Assembly: GCA_907163345.1 (NCBI GenBank)
Contig: CAJQUN010000407.1
Location: 186,001-250,000, forward strand
Length of the DNA: 64,000 nt
Direction of reading: 5' to 3'
Source: Haberlea rhodopensis
Taxonomy: Eukaryota; Streptophyta; Magnoliopsida; Lamiales; Gesneriaceae
Part shown: in pieces, positions 44,593-57,769 of the stretch
Position numbering within the stretch: the stretch's first letter is position 1
Layout: each line of letters starts with the position of its first letter
Notes under the pieces: generated by a model
Databases searched by the model: none
Told to the model about the DNA's origin: nothing
What the model saw: only the letters and a program-made list of their open reading frames with translations
Translations under genes and position numbers: made by a program

Positions 44593-45835
44593 TGGTAGCG
44601 CTTATCGTGTACGCCCAAATTAACCCACTCAATCCTCAAGATTGATAACAATAATGTAGTAGCGTGAGTAGAGATCGATCCCACAAGGAGGTGTGAATTC
44701 TTGTGTTAATGAAAATCAAAACAAAAGAATAATAAAGGATGGGGTTGTGAGGTTGAATTATACTAATTAAAATTTAAAACAAAGATTAACTAATGAAAGT
44801 GATTCTTGATATCGGTCGACTCTTCCTTGGAATTATCATCTATTTCATCGATTCACAAAAAGACTCAATTTTTCATATGAATATTCATCGTTGGACGTTT
44901 AATCCAATAATCAAAGTCCCATCTCACCTTACGTTTAGTTTAGTAGCCCAAGCATTCTAGTTTAACCCTTATCAAACAATCAATCAAAATACAAGCGATT
45001 AAGATTTAAATCGATGATGGCATATGAACTAGTGAGATCGATGAAGCTAAACAACATAATCCAAGCGTCTATGTTTAATCTAGTCAAGTGTTTTCCCTAA
45101 GAATTTAACGAACTCACAAGCGGAAATTCATCAATCTTAGTTGCTTGGCAAATTAGAGGGATCAAACGATTCCGTATTTGATATCTAATTTAGCGTTAGA
45201 TTACATGCAAGTTATTAGGTTGTCAATCCAATAAACAAACACAACAATCATATCAATAAAATCAGAAAAACTCTTGATACTCAATAAAATTGATAATTAA
45301 AAGCATAAGAATCTCCCCAATATAAAAAAATCCAAGGATGTGTCTTCCTCAACCAAGAAATAAAACTAGCTAGACATAATCTAAGAAAAACGATAAATAA
45401 AAACAAGGGAGCAAAAACTAATCCGATCTCCTCGATCGATCGAGCAAACAAGAATGTTTTCTGCAAACTTTTCAGCTTCTGGCGAGTTTGGTATTTTAGA
45501 CGTAACTTTCTCATAAAAACTCCGAAATTAATGAATCAGCTGTCCACGCGAAGATAACAGAAAGTTATACAACTTTTATATGGACCACATTTCCAAAAAT
45601 TAACTCGAACATATAGTAATATGAGGAGAAATGAACAACATGTGTCTTGGATTCTGGTTTTTTCCTCTTTTCTTCAACTTTATTCCTTCTTTCATCATTT
45701 TAGCTTGATTTTTTCACCTTTTCCTACATTTACACAAATATACGATTAGGTAGCATATGTATCAATTTATCCATCAAAATATACCAAATCGTAGACAATT
45801 AAGCATACTAGATGTGTCTATTTCTAGTCACATCA
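44593..45835 (-). repeat. Array D LTR1
   Basis: 1243 bases. On the minus strand it starts TGATGTGACTAG and ends CGCTACCA. It is about 313 bases shorter than LTR2 because of one internal deletion at about 45430, at a CGATCGATCGAG palindrome. Confidence 0.88.
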
Positions 45836-45852
45836 AATACCCCCATACTTAA
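45836..45852 (-). promoter_or_regulatory. Polypurine tract of array D internal region 1
   Basis: The minus strand reads TTAAGTATGGGGGTATT, abutting LTR1. A second PPT-like copy lies upstream in transcript order at 47102-47118. Confidence 0.75.
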
Positions 45853-47359
45853 ACTTTACTCGACCTCGAGTAAATCTGACAAAACTACAATCTTTTTGTT
45901 TGGCTCATAGCATCATAACAAAATAACCTGTTCTCACTTTAATGCCTCAATAATTTTAAACATGCATAGTAATGAAAGCCGATGAAAAGTTAACAGTGGA
46001 ACAAGTTCAATCCCTAAACATTTCATACTTAACAAAGCAGTGAACGTGCGTATGTGGTCATAAACAAGTGTCATGTACAAAGTATAGATCCAATAGATGC
46101 AATCCTACAATAGCTCAAGTCATACACTAACACGAGTATAAGCTCACTTGCACACTCTTCTCCACTATCTTAGCCACTAGTAAACATGAATCAAGTAGGT
46201 CTTTACTAGCTTGAAGCATTGCCTAGGTGTTGGCTTATGAAAGAAAGGTAGGATGTATCAAACAAGAGAGTGTGATGATATGCACAATAAAAGCTTCTCT
46301 TCTTGCATTATTTTTTCAACTTTGTTCTTTTTCACACATTGTATATTTTTCAAGGTTTATTTCAACACTTTTTCTTCTTTTGTGCCTTGGCTCCCATTGG
46401 AGTCATACTTTTATCAAATTTCTCAAGGCATTCCTTTTCTTTCATGCATTTCATTCTTTTGACAATAAAGCTCACAAAACATTTGAATCATTGAAAACAT
46501 AAGTGCATGTGAATCAAATACATCATACTCCCTTCAAATGTGTGGATTAAAATCACATTTAGGCCTATTAGGGAGGGATGATAAGCTAGTCAAAGAATGT
46601 TGAATGGTGGTTGTTTGTATGCTTAGCATACAACCCTTCTTTTGCATTAAATCTCAAAAAGGGTACTAGTGATTGATTTTCTTTACATGGTAGGATTTTT
46701 GAAAGGCTCAAACTCATCAAAGATCGCCTATACTCATGTCTGCCAGTAGTCTAGACATACACCTCAAACATCATGTAGTTAAGTTCTAGCATGTATTAGA
46801 GACTTCTTAAGACTATCATAAAGTTCACACAATCTTCACTAAGCTATGCACACTTCACAAGTCTGACAATATCGTGCTCAATATATTCAACTACTAAGTT
46901 AGAGCACAATTTTGCAATAGAGTTCAAAGTGTTCCAAGGTTAACAATTCACCTATGTCCAAAGCATGCATGCCATCAATTAGGTTTCATCATGGGCTAGT
47001 GATTCTAAGCATGTGATCATTACTAACTATGAGCTCAAAATTTTCAAATTTTTTGATTTTTTTGTATGTTTGTAATAGGAAAGCAATAACACACCACTAA
47101 TCCCTCCCCCATACTTAAATCTTACATTGTCCGCAATGTAAGGCAAAAATACAAGAAAATAGAAAAGTCTAACTAATAAAGCAATAAAAAATAAAAAGAA
47201 AGGGAAACTAACTTCCCTTGGGTTGCCTCCCAAGCAACGCCTCTGTTTAATGTCGGTGGCCCGACGCCAGCCCTCTCGCTTAAGGCGATGCCTATTCGCC
47301 TTGCACCTCTTGGAGTGTTTTTATCTTTTCACTATGTCGCCTTCCACTAAAGAAGTCAG
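45853..47359 (-). other. Array D 3' non-coding region 1
   Basis: AT-rich and corresponds to 25736-27130 of element G, inverted. It contains the internal PPT-like motif (47102-47118) and the GGGTTGCCTCCCAA block near 47220-47235. Short overlapping frames at 46227-46502 are not conserved as protein: the matching second copy at 50250-50526 shifts between frames. Confidence 0.6.
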
Positions 47360-47662
47360 TTAAGGTCGATCAAGATATACCTCATGGCATCCTTTAACTT
47401 GTTGTCCCCTATGCTCGCCTTTGGGAATCTCATTCTGGTGAGATTCCTTGTTATCCACCTCGACCTCTGTTTGTTCTTCAAGTATTGATGGCCTCAGTAC
47501 CATTGTTTCTGGAGTTTCTACCTCTTTGCCACTGTCCAAGGTGATGTTGTCTTTGAAAAAATAGTCCCAAGGATCCATTTCATCACAGTATTCTTTCGCC
47601 GACTCCTCTTCCACATCACATGATCCATCTAAGTAATCAACATAGCTCTTAGTTGGAAACAT
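47360..47662 (-). pseudogene. Array D gag C-terminal frame, part 2 (copy 1)
   Basis: A 100-residue acidic frame (many Glu and Asp) that includes NITLDSGKEVETPE, which resembles the AITLRSGKE block at the C-terminal side of Athila gag. It is in the same frame as the part-1 frame at 47696-48133 and is separated from it by one TAA. Copy 2 (51518-51656 continuing at 60674) carries the same TAA and is interrupted by element C. No zinc knuckle or protease follows, so it cannot make a complete Gag. Confidence 0.6.
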
Positions 47663-47695
47663 ACCATTTTGAGTTGTAGGATTTACAAGCTCCTT

Positions 47696-48133
47696 TTATT
47701 CTATTGGCACATGTGTCTCCTCTTCTAGCTCGGGTGGCATCAGTACCACCTTTTCCATAATCTCCTCTTCTTCATCACTCCATGATTTGAATGCAATCAT
47801 GGTTTGTGCTGCTATCCAATCGGTCGATCTTATTAGTTGCTCCATTTGGTTACCCAAATTCGGAGTGCTAGCCCTGAATTCCTGTTGAAATTGCAAAGTA
47901 CTATCATTAAGTGTTGAAACAAGATCCTCTAAAGACTCACCTGGGGTATGGTATTGATGTTGTTGTGGCCATGGCGGGTATTGCGGTATGTATGGTTTAA
48001 GGGTGGACTTCATGTAAGGTGGAGGTGGGCTCATCCATTGATTGTCATAGTTAAGATTGGGATGATCACCCCAAATTGAATTGTATGTTCTTTGTCCACT
48101 CCCTGCGCCAAGTTGGTGCACAAGATACTCCAT
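47696..48133 (-). pseudogene. Array D gag C-terminal frame, part 1 (copy 1)
   Basis: A 145-residue frame beginning MEYLVHQLGAG, Pro, Gln and Tyr rich, with SLEDLVSTLNDSTLQFQQEF followed by NLGNQMEQLIRST. In Athila gag a proline-rich part followed by such a Gln-rich helical segment lies just before the RSGK block. The capsid half is absent. The ATG at 48131-48133 is the first in this frame. It lies about 150 bases downstream of the PBS, so the deletion brings the gag tail close to the leader. It may be translated, but its role is unknown. Confidence 0.6.
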
Positions 48134-48279
48134 TTCGTTTAGTCACCTATAGTCCTCCATGATAAGATCCGATTTTTTTAAGAACTCAACATGTAAGCAC
48201 AAACAAACAAGAGTAGCGGTGGGGGGAAGAAAGAGGAAGAAGAAAAACAAAAAATTTTAACACCAAAATTTACAACGCC

Positions 48280-48297
48280 TCCCCGGCAAGGGCGCCA
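48280..48297 (-). other. Primer binding site of array D, copy 1 (Asp-tRNA type)
   Basis: The minus strand reads TGGCGCCCTTGCCGGGGA a few bases from LTR2. Athila/Tat elements usually carry TGGCGCCGTTGCCGGGGA, complementary to tRNA-Asp, so this differs by one base. Confidence 0.85.
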
Positions 48298-48302
48298 AAA
48301 TT

Positions 48303-49858
48303 TGGTAGCGCTTACCGTGCACGCCCAAATTAACCCCACTCTATCCTCAAGATTGATAACAATAATGTAGTAGCGTGAGTAGAGATCGGTCCCACGAGGT
48401 GGTGTGAATTCTTGTGTTAATGAAAATAAAAAAAAAAGAATAATAAAGGATGGGGTTGTGAGGTTGAATTATACTAATTAAAATTAAAAACAAAGATTAA
48501 CTAATAAAAGCGATTCTTGGTATCGGTCGACTCATCCTTGGAATTATCATCTATTTTATCGATTCACAAAAGACTCAATTTTTCATATGAATATTCATCG
48601 TTGGACGTTTAATCCAATAATCAAAGTCCCATCTCACCTTACGTTTAGTTAAGTAGCCCAAGCGTTCTAGTTTAAATCTTATCAAACAATCAATCAAAAT
48701 ACAAGCGATTAAGATTAAATCGATAATAGCATATGAACTAGTGAGATCGATGAAGCTAAACAACATAATCCAACCGTCTATGTTTAATCTAGTCAAATGT
48801 TTTCCCTATGAATTTAACGAGCTCAGAAGCGGAAATTCATCAATCTTAGTTGCTTCGCAAATTAGAGGGATCAAACGATTCCTTATTTGATATCTAATTT
48901 AACGTTAGATTACATGCAAGTTATTAGGTCGTCAATCCAATAAACAAACACAACAATCATATCAATAAAATCAGAAAAACTCTTGATACTCAATAAAATT
49001 GATAATTAAAAGCATAAGAATCTCCCCAAGATAAATAAAATCCAAGGATTTGTCTTCCACAATCAAGAATTAAAACTAGCTAGACATAATCTAAGAAAAA
49101 CGATAAATAAAAACAAGGGAAAGAAGACTAATCCGATCTCCGCTCGTCGAGGTGTCAATCCCGCATTCGCTTCGATCTTCGTAGTGTTCTTCAACAAAAT
49201 TGAAAGAAAAAATATAAAACTAGTCTAAACTATTTTACCTACTCTCCTAGATGATCTTCAAGTCTGAAATTCGAGTATATTATATTAGGGGGCTAGGAGG
49301 TGGGATAAAATCCAAGTTGGAAGGAAAAAAATCATGTTTACATATTTTTCAAAACTCCGGGCGATCGATCGAGATAAAGGGACCTATTGATCGAGCTTGA
49401 CAATAGAAATACGTGACTTTTTGAGCTTTGCTCGATCGATCGAGCATTTATACTCGATCGATCGAACTAACCAGAATGTTTTTTGCTAACTTTTCAGCTT
49501 CTGGCGAGTTTCGTATTTTGGTCGTAATTTTCTCATACAAACTCCGAATTCGATGAATCAGCTATCCACGCGAAGATAACAAAAAATTTCTACAACTTTT
49601 ATATGGACCACATTTCCAAAACTTGGCTCGAACATATAGTAATTTGAGAAGAAAGGAGCAACATGTGTCTTGGATTCTGGTTTTTTCCTCTTTTCTTCAA
49701 CTTTATTCCTTCTTTCATCATTTTAGCTTGATTTCTTCACATTTTCCTACATTTACACAAATATACGATTAGGTAGCATATGTATCAATTTATCCATCAA
49801 AATATACCAAATCGTAGACAATTAAGCATACTAGATGTGTCTATTTCTAGTCACATCA
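48303..49858 (-). repeat. Array D LTR2 (shared LTR)
   Basis: 1556 bases and complete. It is both the 5' LTR of unit 1 and the 3' LTR of unit 2. It contains palindromes CGATCGATCG at 49362, 49433 and 49454. Confidence 0.88.
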
Positions 49859-51656
49859 AATACCCCCATACTTAAACTTTACTTGACCTCGAGTAAATCA
49901 GACAAAACTACAATCTTTTTGTTTGGCTCATAGCATCATAACAAAATAACTTGTTCTCACTTTAATGCCTCAATAATTTTAAAGATGCATAGTAATGAAA
50001 GCCGGTGAAAAGTTAACAGTGGAACAAGTTCAATCCCTGAACATTTCATACTTAACAAAGCAGTGAACGTGCGTCTGTGGTCATAAACAAGTGTCATGTA
50101 CAAAGTATAGATCCAATAGATGCAATCCTACAATAGTTCGAGTCATACACTAACACGAGTATAAGCTCACTTGCACACTCTTCTCCACTATCTTAGCCAC
50201 TAGCAAACATGAATCAAGTAGGTCTTTATTAGCTTGAAGCTTGTCCTAGGTGTTGGCTTATGAAAGAAAGGTAGGATGTATCAAACAAGAGAGTGTGATG
50301 ATATGCACAATAAAAGCTTCTCTTCTTGCATTATTTTTTCAACTTTGTTCTTTTTCACACCTTGTATATTTTTTCAAGGTTTATTTCAACACTTTTTCGT
50401 CTTTTGTGCCTTGGCTCCCATTGGGGTCATACTTTTATCAAATTTCTCAAGGCATTCCTTTTCTTTCATGCATTTCATTCTTTTGACAATAAAGCTCACA
50501 AAACATTTGAATCATTGAAAACATAAGTGCATGTGAATGAAATACATCATACTCCCTTCAAATGTGTGGATTAAAATCACATATAGGCTTATTAGGGAGG
50601 GATGATAAGCTAGTCAAAGAATGTTGAATGGTGGTTCTTTGTATGCTTAGCATACAAACATGCTTTTGCATTAAATCTCAAAAATGGTACTAGTGATTGA
50701 TTTTCTTTACATGGTAGACTTGAAAGGCTCAAACTCATCAAAGATCACCTATATCACTTTCATGTCTGCCAGTAGTCTAGACATACGCCTCAAAGAGCAT
50801 GTCGTTAAGTTCTAGCATGTATTAGAGACTTCTTAAGACTATCATAAAGTTCACACAATCTTCACTAAGCTATGCACACTTCACAAGTCTTGACAATATC
50901 GTGCTCAATATATTCAACTACTAAGTTAGAGCACAATTTTGCATTAGAGTTCAAAGTGTTCCAAGGTTAACAATTCACCTATGTTCAAAAGCATGCATGC
51001 CATGTTTCATCATGGGCTAGTGATTCTAAGCATGTGTTCATTACTAACTAAGAGCTCAAAATTTTCAAATTTTTTGATGTTTTTGTATTTTTGTAATAGG
51101 AAAGCAATAACACACCACTAATCCCTCCCCCATACTTAAATCTTACATTGTCCCTAATGTAAGACAAAAATACAAGAAAAGAGAAAAGTCTAACTAATAA
51201 AGCAATAAAAAATAAAAAGAAAAGGGAAACTAACTCCCATTGGGTTGCCTCCCAAGCAGTGTCTCTGTTTAACGTCGGTGGCCGACGCCAGTCCTCTTGC
51301 TTAAGACGATGCCTATTCGCCTTGCACCTCTTGGAGGGTTTTGTCTTTTCACTATGTCGCCTTCCTATAAAGAAGTCGGTTGAGGTCGATCAAGATCTAC
51401 CTCATGGCATCCTTTAACTTGTTGTCCCCTATGGTGAGATTCCTTGTTATCCACCTCGACCTCTGTTTGTTCTTCAAGTATTGATGGCCTCAGTACCATC
51501 GTTTCTAGAGTTTCTACCTATTTGCCACTGTCCAAGGTGATGTTGTCTTCAAAAAAATAGTCCCAAGGATCCATTTCATCACAGTATTCTTTCGCCGACT
51601 CCTCTTCCACAGCACATGATTCATCTAAGTAATCAACATATCTCTCAGTTGGAAAC
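49859..51656 (-). other. Array D internal region 2, 3' part
   Basis: PPT at 49859-49875 next to LTR2, a 3' non-coding region, an internal PPT-like motif at 51123-51139, and the tail of the gag-like frame (51518-51656). It ends at the duplication GAAAC (51652-51656), where element C inserted; the matching part resumes at 60674. Confidence 0.75.
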
Positions 51657-54562
51657 TGTGAGGGCCCGATCCTAATGTGGTGTTTAATTAACACATAATG
51701 ATTAATTTGCGTAAACAGCGGAAGATTTATTTCAAAGGTCTTATCAAATGGCCCTAAAAAAATTTTCGCTTTTAGGTGATATATATATATATAGTGATAC
51801 TGAAAATACGTAATTCCAGTTTCCAATTTAACATGTTGAGCATAACATCCATATCAAGTATAAATCAACCAGTAGTAGAATACTTAAAATACAGATACTC
51901 GGGGCATACCCCGGTAATTCAAAACATAATTAAAAATATTCTAACAACTACTGGGACGCAAAACTTAAAATATAAACCTGAGCTCGCTCTCAAGGAGCTC
52001 TGGTATCTCTCGATGCGTCGCTGCAAGCATCGTCACTATGTCCTCATGTAAAGCCTGTCATGTCCGAACAACAAAAGACATGACAGCCCCCACAAAGGGG
52101 GTCAGTACCCCAGTACGAGAAATAAATAAATCATGTCAAGTGACAAAGTATCATGCAATGCATACCATGTATGAATGCGATGTATGAATGGGTACAAGGA
52201 ATCGAATATCAAGATACCAAAAATCGGAGTCCAAAGGAAGGTATCATCAAATCATCAAAGCTCGAGCAGAGGGTGACAGTATACGTACATTGCGCTAGGA
52301 AAACTCATCCTATGTACGTTACTGCATCCAGCCCTCGTGTCTAGGTCCGGTCGCACCTGCACGTGACTACAGTTACTACCTATACTGCATGTCATCGCCA
52401 TGCTCGTCGTACCCGACACTCAGAGTAAGTCAACTCAGTCAAATCATGGATATCAAAGGAATGATAGATCAATATGATATGCCCATGAATCATTTATGCA
52501 TCAAATGACATATGCAACTCTATATATCATGCAATCTCATGTGAAAATATATACAAATCATGTAATTTCACATATCATGTAATCCAAGACATTCATCATG
52601 TCATATAGTCACATAAGAATCATAGAGTGACAAATAAGTCATATAAATCAAATAATGACATATAAGGCCATACATTAGCATCATTACACGTCTTTGCCAG
52701 ACGTCATGATAAAACTCATTTCAACGTACCTCAAACCGTTAGCTAATTACCAAGTGATCCTCGACTCAGTCTTAGGATTAATAAACCTGGCCATAACAGT
52801 TCCAAATACAACATAATGTCACATACTAGCCTTAAACATATCAAAATAAAACTCAAACTTAGACCCAAAACCAATTCTCTAAATTTCAGCCTGCGCAACC
52901 ATAGAGATCGGCTCATAACTTGTCCGATACTTAATAAAATCACACGGGTCCAATTTATTTTCAAATCTAACTCAAAAATGACCATTTCATCAGTTCAACT
53001 CATCTTCAAATTCGTTCATTTAGCCTAGGTAAAATGGCCAAGAACAATCTGATGGAAAAACAGGACAATTTACCAAATTCCAGCCTGACCCATGTTTGTA
53101 TAAAAATCATAATAAATTCATATGATGTCCAAATGCGTTGAGGCTAGTGGGAAAATCACGAAAACTCAATGTACTACAGTTCATATTTGAAGTCCAGAAG
53201 CTAGTTAGTTCCTATAGAGACACATGCAAAGCAAAGTATGCCAGATTTAAAAATACTCATATTCTATTTTGACAGAGTGAGCGGTTCTAGGGAAAAATGC
53301 ATATCTTACACACGGAAACTCCAAATCATGTAAGGCCAGTTTCTAATGCAAGATAACCCAACATAAAACAAAACATCTCTTATGATCTTTAAGCTAAACA
53401 ATTCATATTCATGTACATTAATTGAAAAACGTACAAGCCTAGAAACTCGTATGAAATCCTTTTTCCAGATTGAGCAATATGTGGTAAAATTAGAATAATT
53501 CTTTCATATGAGCTCCAAATTGAGTGAGGACAATTCCTAATGCAAGCTAACTTCGAATACGACAACACTTATTAGAGCCTAAAACTTCAAATTTGTAACC
53601 ATTTATTCCCAGAAATACGAAGAACACAATGCATGAAACTCGCATGCAGTGGATTTCCAGATTTGTCACATGTTGGTAAAACGACCATAACATTTTCATC
53701 TTAAATCCAAATTAGCTGATTTTGGTGGCCATTTAAAGCTAACACATAATACTACAACTTTTATCAGGTGAGTCATCTTCAAATTCGAAGTTTAAATGTC
53801 CCACAAGTTGGAAACACATACTGCATGAATCATAAGTTCTGCAGAATGCATTTGACAGCAAGTTGTAACCAAATTTCTCATGTAGATACATCAAATTTCG
53901 ACCCTTAAACCACATTCAAAGTTGGTAATCTTAAGAAGTCATGGTATACCTTCATTCCTCTTGAAAAATTGAAGCACCAAAACAGCCACCAACAAGATCA
54001 AGGCTTGAAACATTCAGCTATTTCTCCAAAGTTGCTACAAACTTCAAAATTCTTGATGATTATTGCTCCTCTCCTCAATGCTATGCAAATCTATATTTGC
54101 ATGCAACATGCATCCACAAATTCACAAGAATTTGGGAGCTAAGATAGGCTGAAATTTCGAAATTGTTAGAGAGAAGGAGGAGTGTTTGGGTTGGAGTGGG
54201 AAGAGAGAGAAAAATGGTGGTGAAATGAGACAAAAATCTGATTTTGCATGGTTATATGCGTGGCTTCCCATGCCAAAATTTGATTTTTATTTAATTTGAT
54301 GTATTGTGGAATCCATGTGTCAATATATCACTCTCTTGCAAGATTAATGGTTCAAAATCATGTATTAAACATGAGTTACATTAATTAGTGGCATGCATTT
54401 TCCAAGTGCCATGTGATCATGCACATGCTCATGCACTAAACATGTTCCACTAGTTGGTCGACTCATCGTAGTCCAAAATTCCTTATTTCAAATTTGCACT
54501 TTTAATTATCCGGGTTTGCTTAATCATCGTTAATCCGGATTAATTAGCATCGGGGCCTTACA
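51657..54562 (-). repeat. 3' LTR of element C
   Basis: 2906 bases. The minus strand starts TGTAAGGCCCCG and ends GGGCCCTCACA. It contains an AGGTACGT motif on the minus strand (52724-52731). Short frames in it occur identically in the other LTR and show no protein feature. Confidence 0.93.
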
Positions 54563-54598
54563 CTTCTTCCCCTCTTAAAAAGATTTCGTCCTCGAAAT
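54563..54598 (-). promoter_or_regulatory. Polypurine tract and conserved hairpin motif of element C
   Basis: The minus strand reads ATTTCGAGGACGAAAT (54583-54598), then a stretch ending AAGAGGGGAAGAAG, which abuts the 3' LTR. Confidence 0.85.
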
Positions 54599-57500
54599 CA
54601 CAAAACTAAGTATAACTCAATAAATCAATACATACGAGATGTCTCAATCTCATTCATAGATACATAAGGATCATCATGTATCAATGACAACTGTCGCGGT
54701 CGTCTCAACGATCTACCACTTAATCAAACTTCTCTATGATTCCACAAAGTTCAAAATATCGAGGCAACATCAAACCTCACTTAGCGAATCATATTGATCA
54801 TCGCAAATGTAATATTTCCATATTTACCTGATTCTCAACTCAAAGTCTAACGATATATTTCTCTTTGGCGTAGCAAATCTGCTCACCTCAAGCCAAATTT
54901 TAATCGTTTTCGCAGAAATTTTATCGTTCCTGGCATTTTTCTCAAAAATCTTAAGTTATGCCAAAATTCCTTATCAATTTTCTATCATCATATCAGCGAT
55001 CGGTAATTCTTGCTCTACAAAACTTGAACCGATACCATCCCAAAAGTTGTCTGAAACTTAAATTATAGAAAAAATTCTACTGGTGAATAATGATTTCTGT
55101 CAATTCCCACTAAATCACCACTATTAATTGAGACATAATTCCGAAGTCTGGATACTTTCTTAGTTTATCCATCAGTATGGGTATGCTAAGCAATACTCAT
55201 TGCTAACTTAGTACCCATGACATTCTGAAAATAGTTTTCGAATTCTGATACTATCCTCGGATCTCAATCAGATACAGTTGTTACAGAATACTCACTGTAA
55301 CTAAACCACATCATCCACATCGCAAACATGTCATCTTCTCATAGATATATAGACTATCATATCAAATCAATATCTTGTATTGAATAGTCAATCAATTTCG
55401 ATTCAACTTGTTTCACAATCTCTGTTTGTAAATATTTGAGCTATAAAACTCAAAACTAGCAATTTCCCAAATTCATTGTGGTACTTACAAAACCTGTAAT
55501 ATCCCACTAGGTCTCGTATTTTTATCTTGACCTGCTAGCATGTCAAACAAGTTGCCACAAAATTCAAAAATTTCTTTCTTTATACCATCTCATCATAAAT
55601 AGGATCTCGAGAATGATACATCTCATCATTCCCAGAATAACAATATGTTCTCTATAGTGTGCTTTTTGTTGTAATACGTCTTTCAAGTCAGTAAAATTCG
55701 ATGCTATATACTGATTTTTCATTCGCAACAACCACTAAATGGCATACTAAATTTAGTTGGTTGACGAGACAGAACCAATTTCTTCAATCAATATCAGTAT
55801 GGGTCTGTCCTTCAAGTCCTTCCGATCGTCAAAATCAGAGGTTATCAAACTGCAAAACAAACATCGATGCTACCATTGCACCTTGCACTTTTAGGTTCAG
55901 TGCATCTGCTACTAGTCTCATTTTCCTTGATTTATATTGACTATCAAAGTTAAATTCTTTAATAAATCCAGTCATCGCTTATATCTCAAGAATATGCAAT
56001 CATCTCCTCATGATCCATTTCAATATATATCAAATCTTTGACCAACTTATTTGCACAAACTACATATTTCCCTGAACCAGTTAAACCAAAACAACATTGG
56101 GGTTGTAGTCCATTTCAGTTTCAGTTATGAAAACTGCTTTCTCATCCATCTGACCAAACGAATATCAAATTTCTTCTTGGTCAATTAGTTCATAAGACAG
56201 GCTATCCTAGAATATCCTTCCATAAAAGCCTGTAGTATCTGCCAAAATTCATAAAACTTTTCATCTTGAGTACAATGATTGGTCTTGGCCAAATTAGTAC
56301 TATCTTTACTTTACTGGAATCAACAGGTATCTGGTGAGATGATATCACCTATCCCAAAACAACACTTGATTCAACCAAGATTTACATTTCAATAACTTGG
56401 TACACCCTTTGAGCTTCACGAAGCGTCTGAAAAATCAATCACATGTGTTCTGTGTGGTTCCTTCCGGATCTCGTATACACTAGTATACCACTGATGAATA
56501 CGATTAAACTTCCGCCCAAAAGTTACGGAAAATTTTCTTCATCAAATTCATAACTCTACCGGTATAGTTGTCAGACCACACGACATTTCCCAAAATTCAA
56601 AATGTCTATATCTGGTTTGACCAATTGCCTAGAGAACATTTTCTCTTCTGACTCAAACTGATGGTAACCAGAGTAAAAATCGTTCTTCTTATACATTAAA
56701 GTTCCTTACAACTTGGTCAGTTACTTTTCGATCTTAGGCAGTGGGTATTTATTCTTGACAATAGCCCGATTCAACTGCCTTTAGTCGATACACATCTTCA
56801 TAATACAATATTTCTTCTTTCACGAACCACACTGATGTTTTCTCAAGGTGACATACTCAGACGTATGTACTAATATCGAGGATATTCAGCAAATATTCAT
56901 CTATATCTGTCAACTCTGCTGAAGACATTCCATACAATGCTTTCGGTAGCGAATCTATTCCTTGTCATCAACGAATAGTTAAAATCGATTTCCTTCTTTA
57001 GTGAAAATTCTTTTATTTCCTCAGGAAAATATTGGTAAGTTTTCTTACCACTAGGATATAAGTCAACCTCGAATCTTCCTGATAAGCAACAACTGCTTAT
57101 TATCAAATATCCCCCGTTTTCCAAGTATTGCAACCACAATATTTTCATAGCTGATACTATCAGTATCTTAGCTTGCTATTTGTGGCGATAAACATTTCAT
57201 TTGTATCCACAAGACGGTTAAAAATTCATTATACCCTGAAATCAACTTACGATATCTTCAAAATTTATCAGAGTATCCATGCCCTTGATACAATCAAAAC
57301 CATATTTCGACAACATCATTTAATTCAAATCCACAACACTATCAACAAACTGTAATCTGCAGTTCACTATTACAAGTGTGGATAGTATAATTATCACTGC
57401 TGGTGTATTTTCCCAATCATCATTATCATCATCCGGTCAGCAACTATCAGTGCTAACAAATAAAATTCTCAATTTCTCTAGATTGTCTGCAACTCAGCAT

Positions 57501-57750
57501 TCAAAATCTCTAGATGATATGTGACTGCATTCAAATTCTCTACATTATATGCAAATCAGCATATTAAAATATTCAGAGATATGACATCTAGTTATCCCTG
57601 CATAATAATCTATTACATGTGTAACATCTCATTATCTAACATGTAATCATAGCAGGTAAGAGCATATAAATCAGATAGTCAGACACATGCACAAACAATT
57701 CCTTTGTGTCTATACTCAGTGTCCTAACTCTAGTTCGAGCCTATCCCAGA
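54599..57750 (-). pseudogene. Decayed pol region of element C
   Basis: Non-functional remains of a Ty3/gypsy pol. The clearest piece is on the minus strand at 56897-57148, where a frame includes a FPEEIKEFSLKKEIDF stretch resembling the start of chromovirus RT. About 100 bases further along the transcript, sequence resembling the YRQLN block is broken by stops. Integrase and the remaining RT cannot be followed reliably by eye, and gag is not recognised. The plus-strand frames (for example 55701-55940) are shadows. Confidence 0.65.
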
Positions 57751-57766
57751 CTATGCTCTGATACCA
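57751..57766 (-). other. Primer binding site of element C
   Basis: The minus strand reads TGGTATCAGAGCATAG close to the LTR end, the Met-tRNA type. Confidence 0.88.
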
Positions 57767-57769
57767 TAA

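Noticed and set aside
46227..46502. Frames of 91, 69 and 63 codons repeated at 50250-50526
   Set aside because: The two copies are homologous DNA, but the frames shift relative to one another (91 codons become 78, 69 become 80). Coding is therefore not kept; this is the 3' non-coding region of array D.
52743..53028. Frames of 80 and 70 codons found identically at 58855-59140
   Set aside because: They are identical because they lie in the two nearly identical LTRs of element C, not because of protein conservation. The frames overlap on opposite strands.
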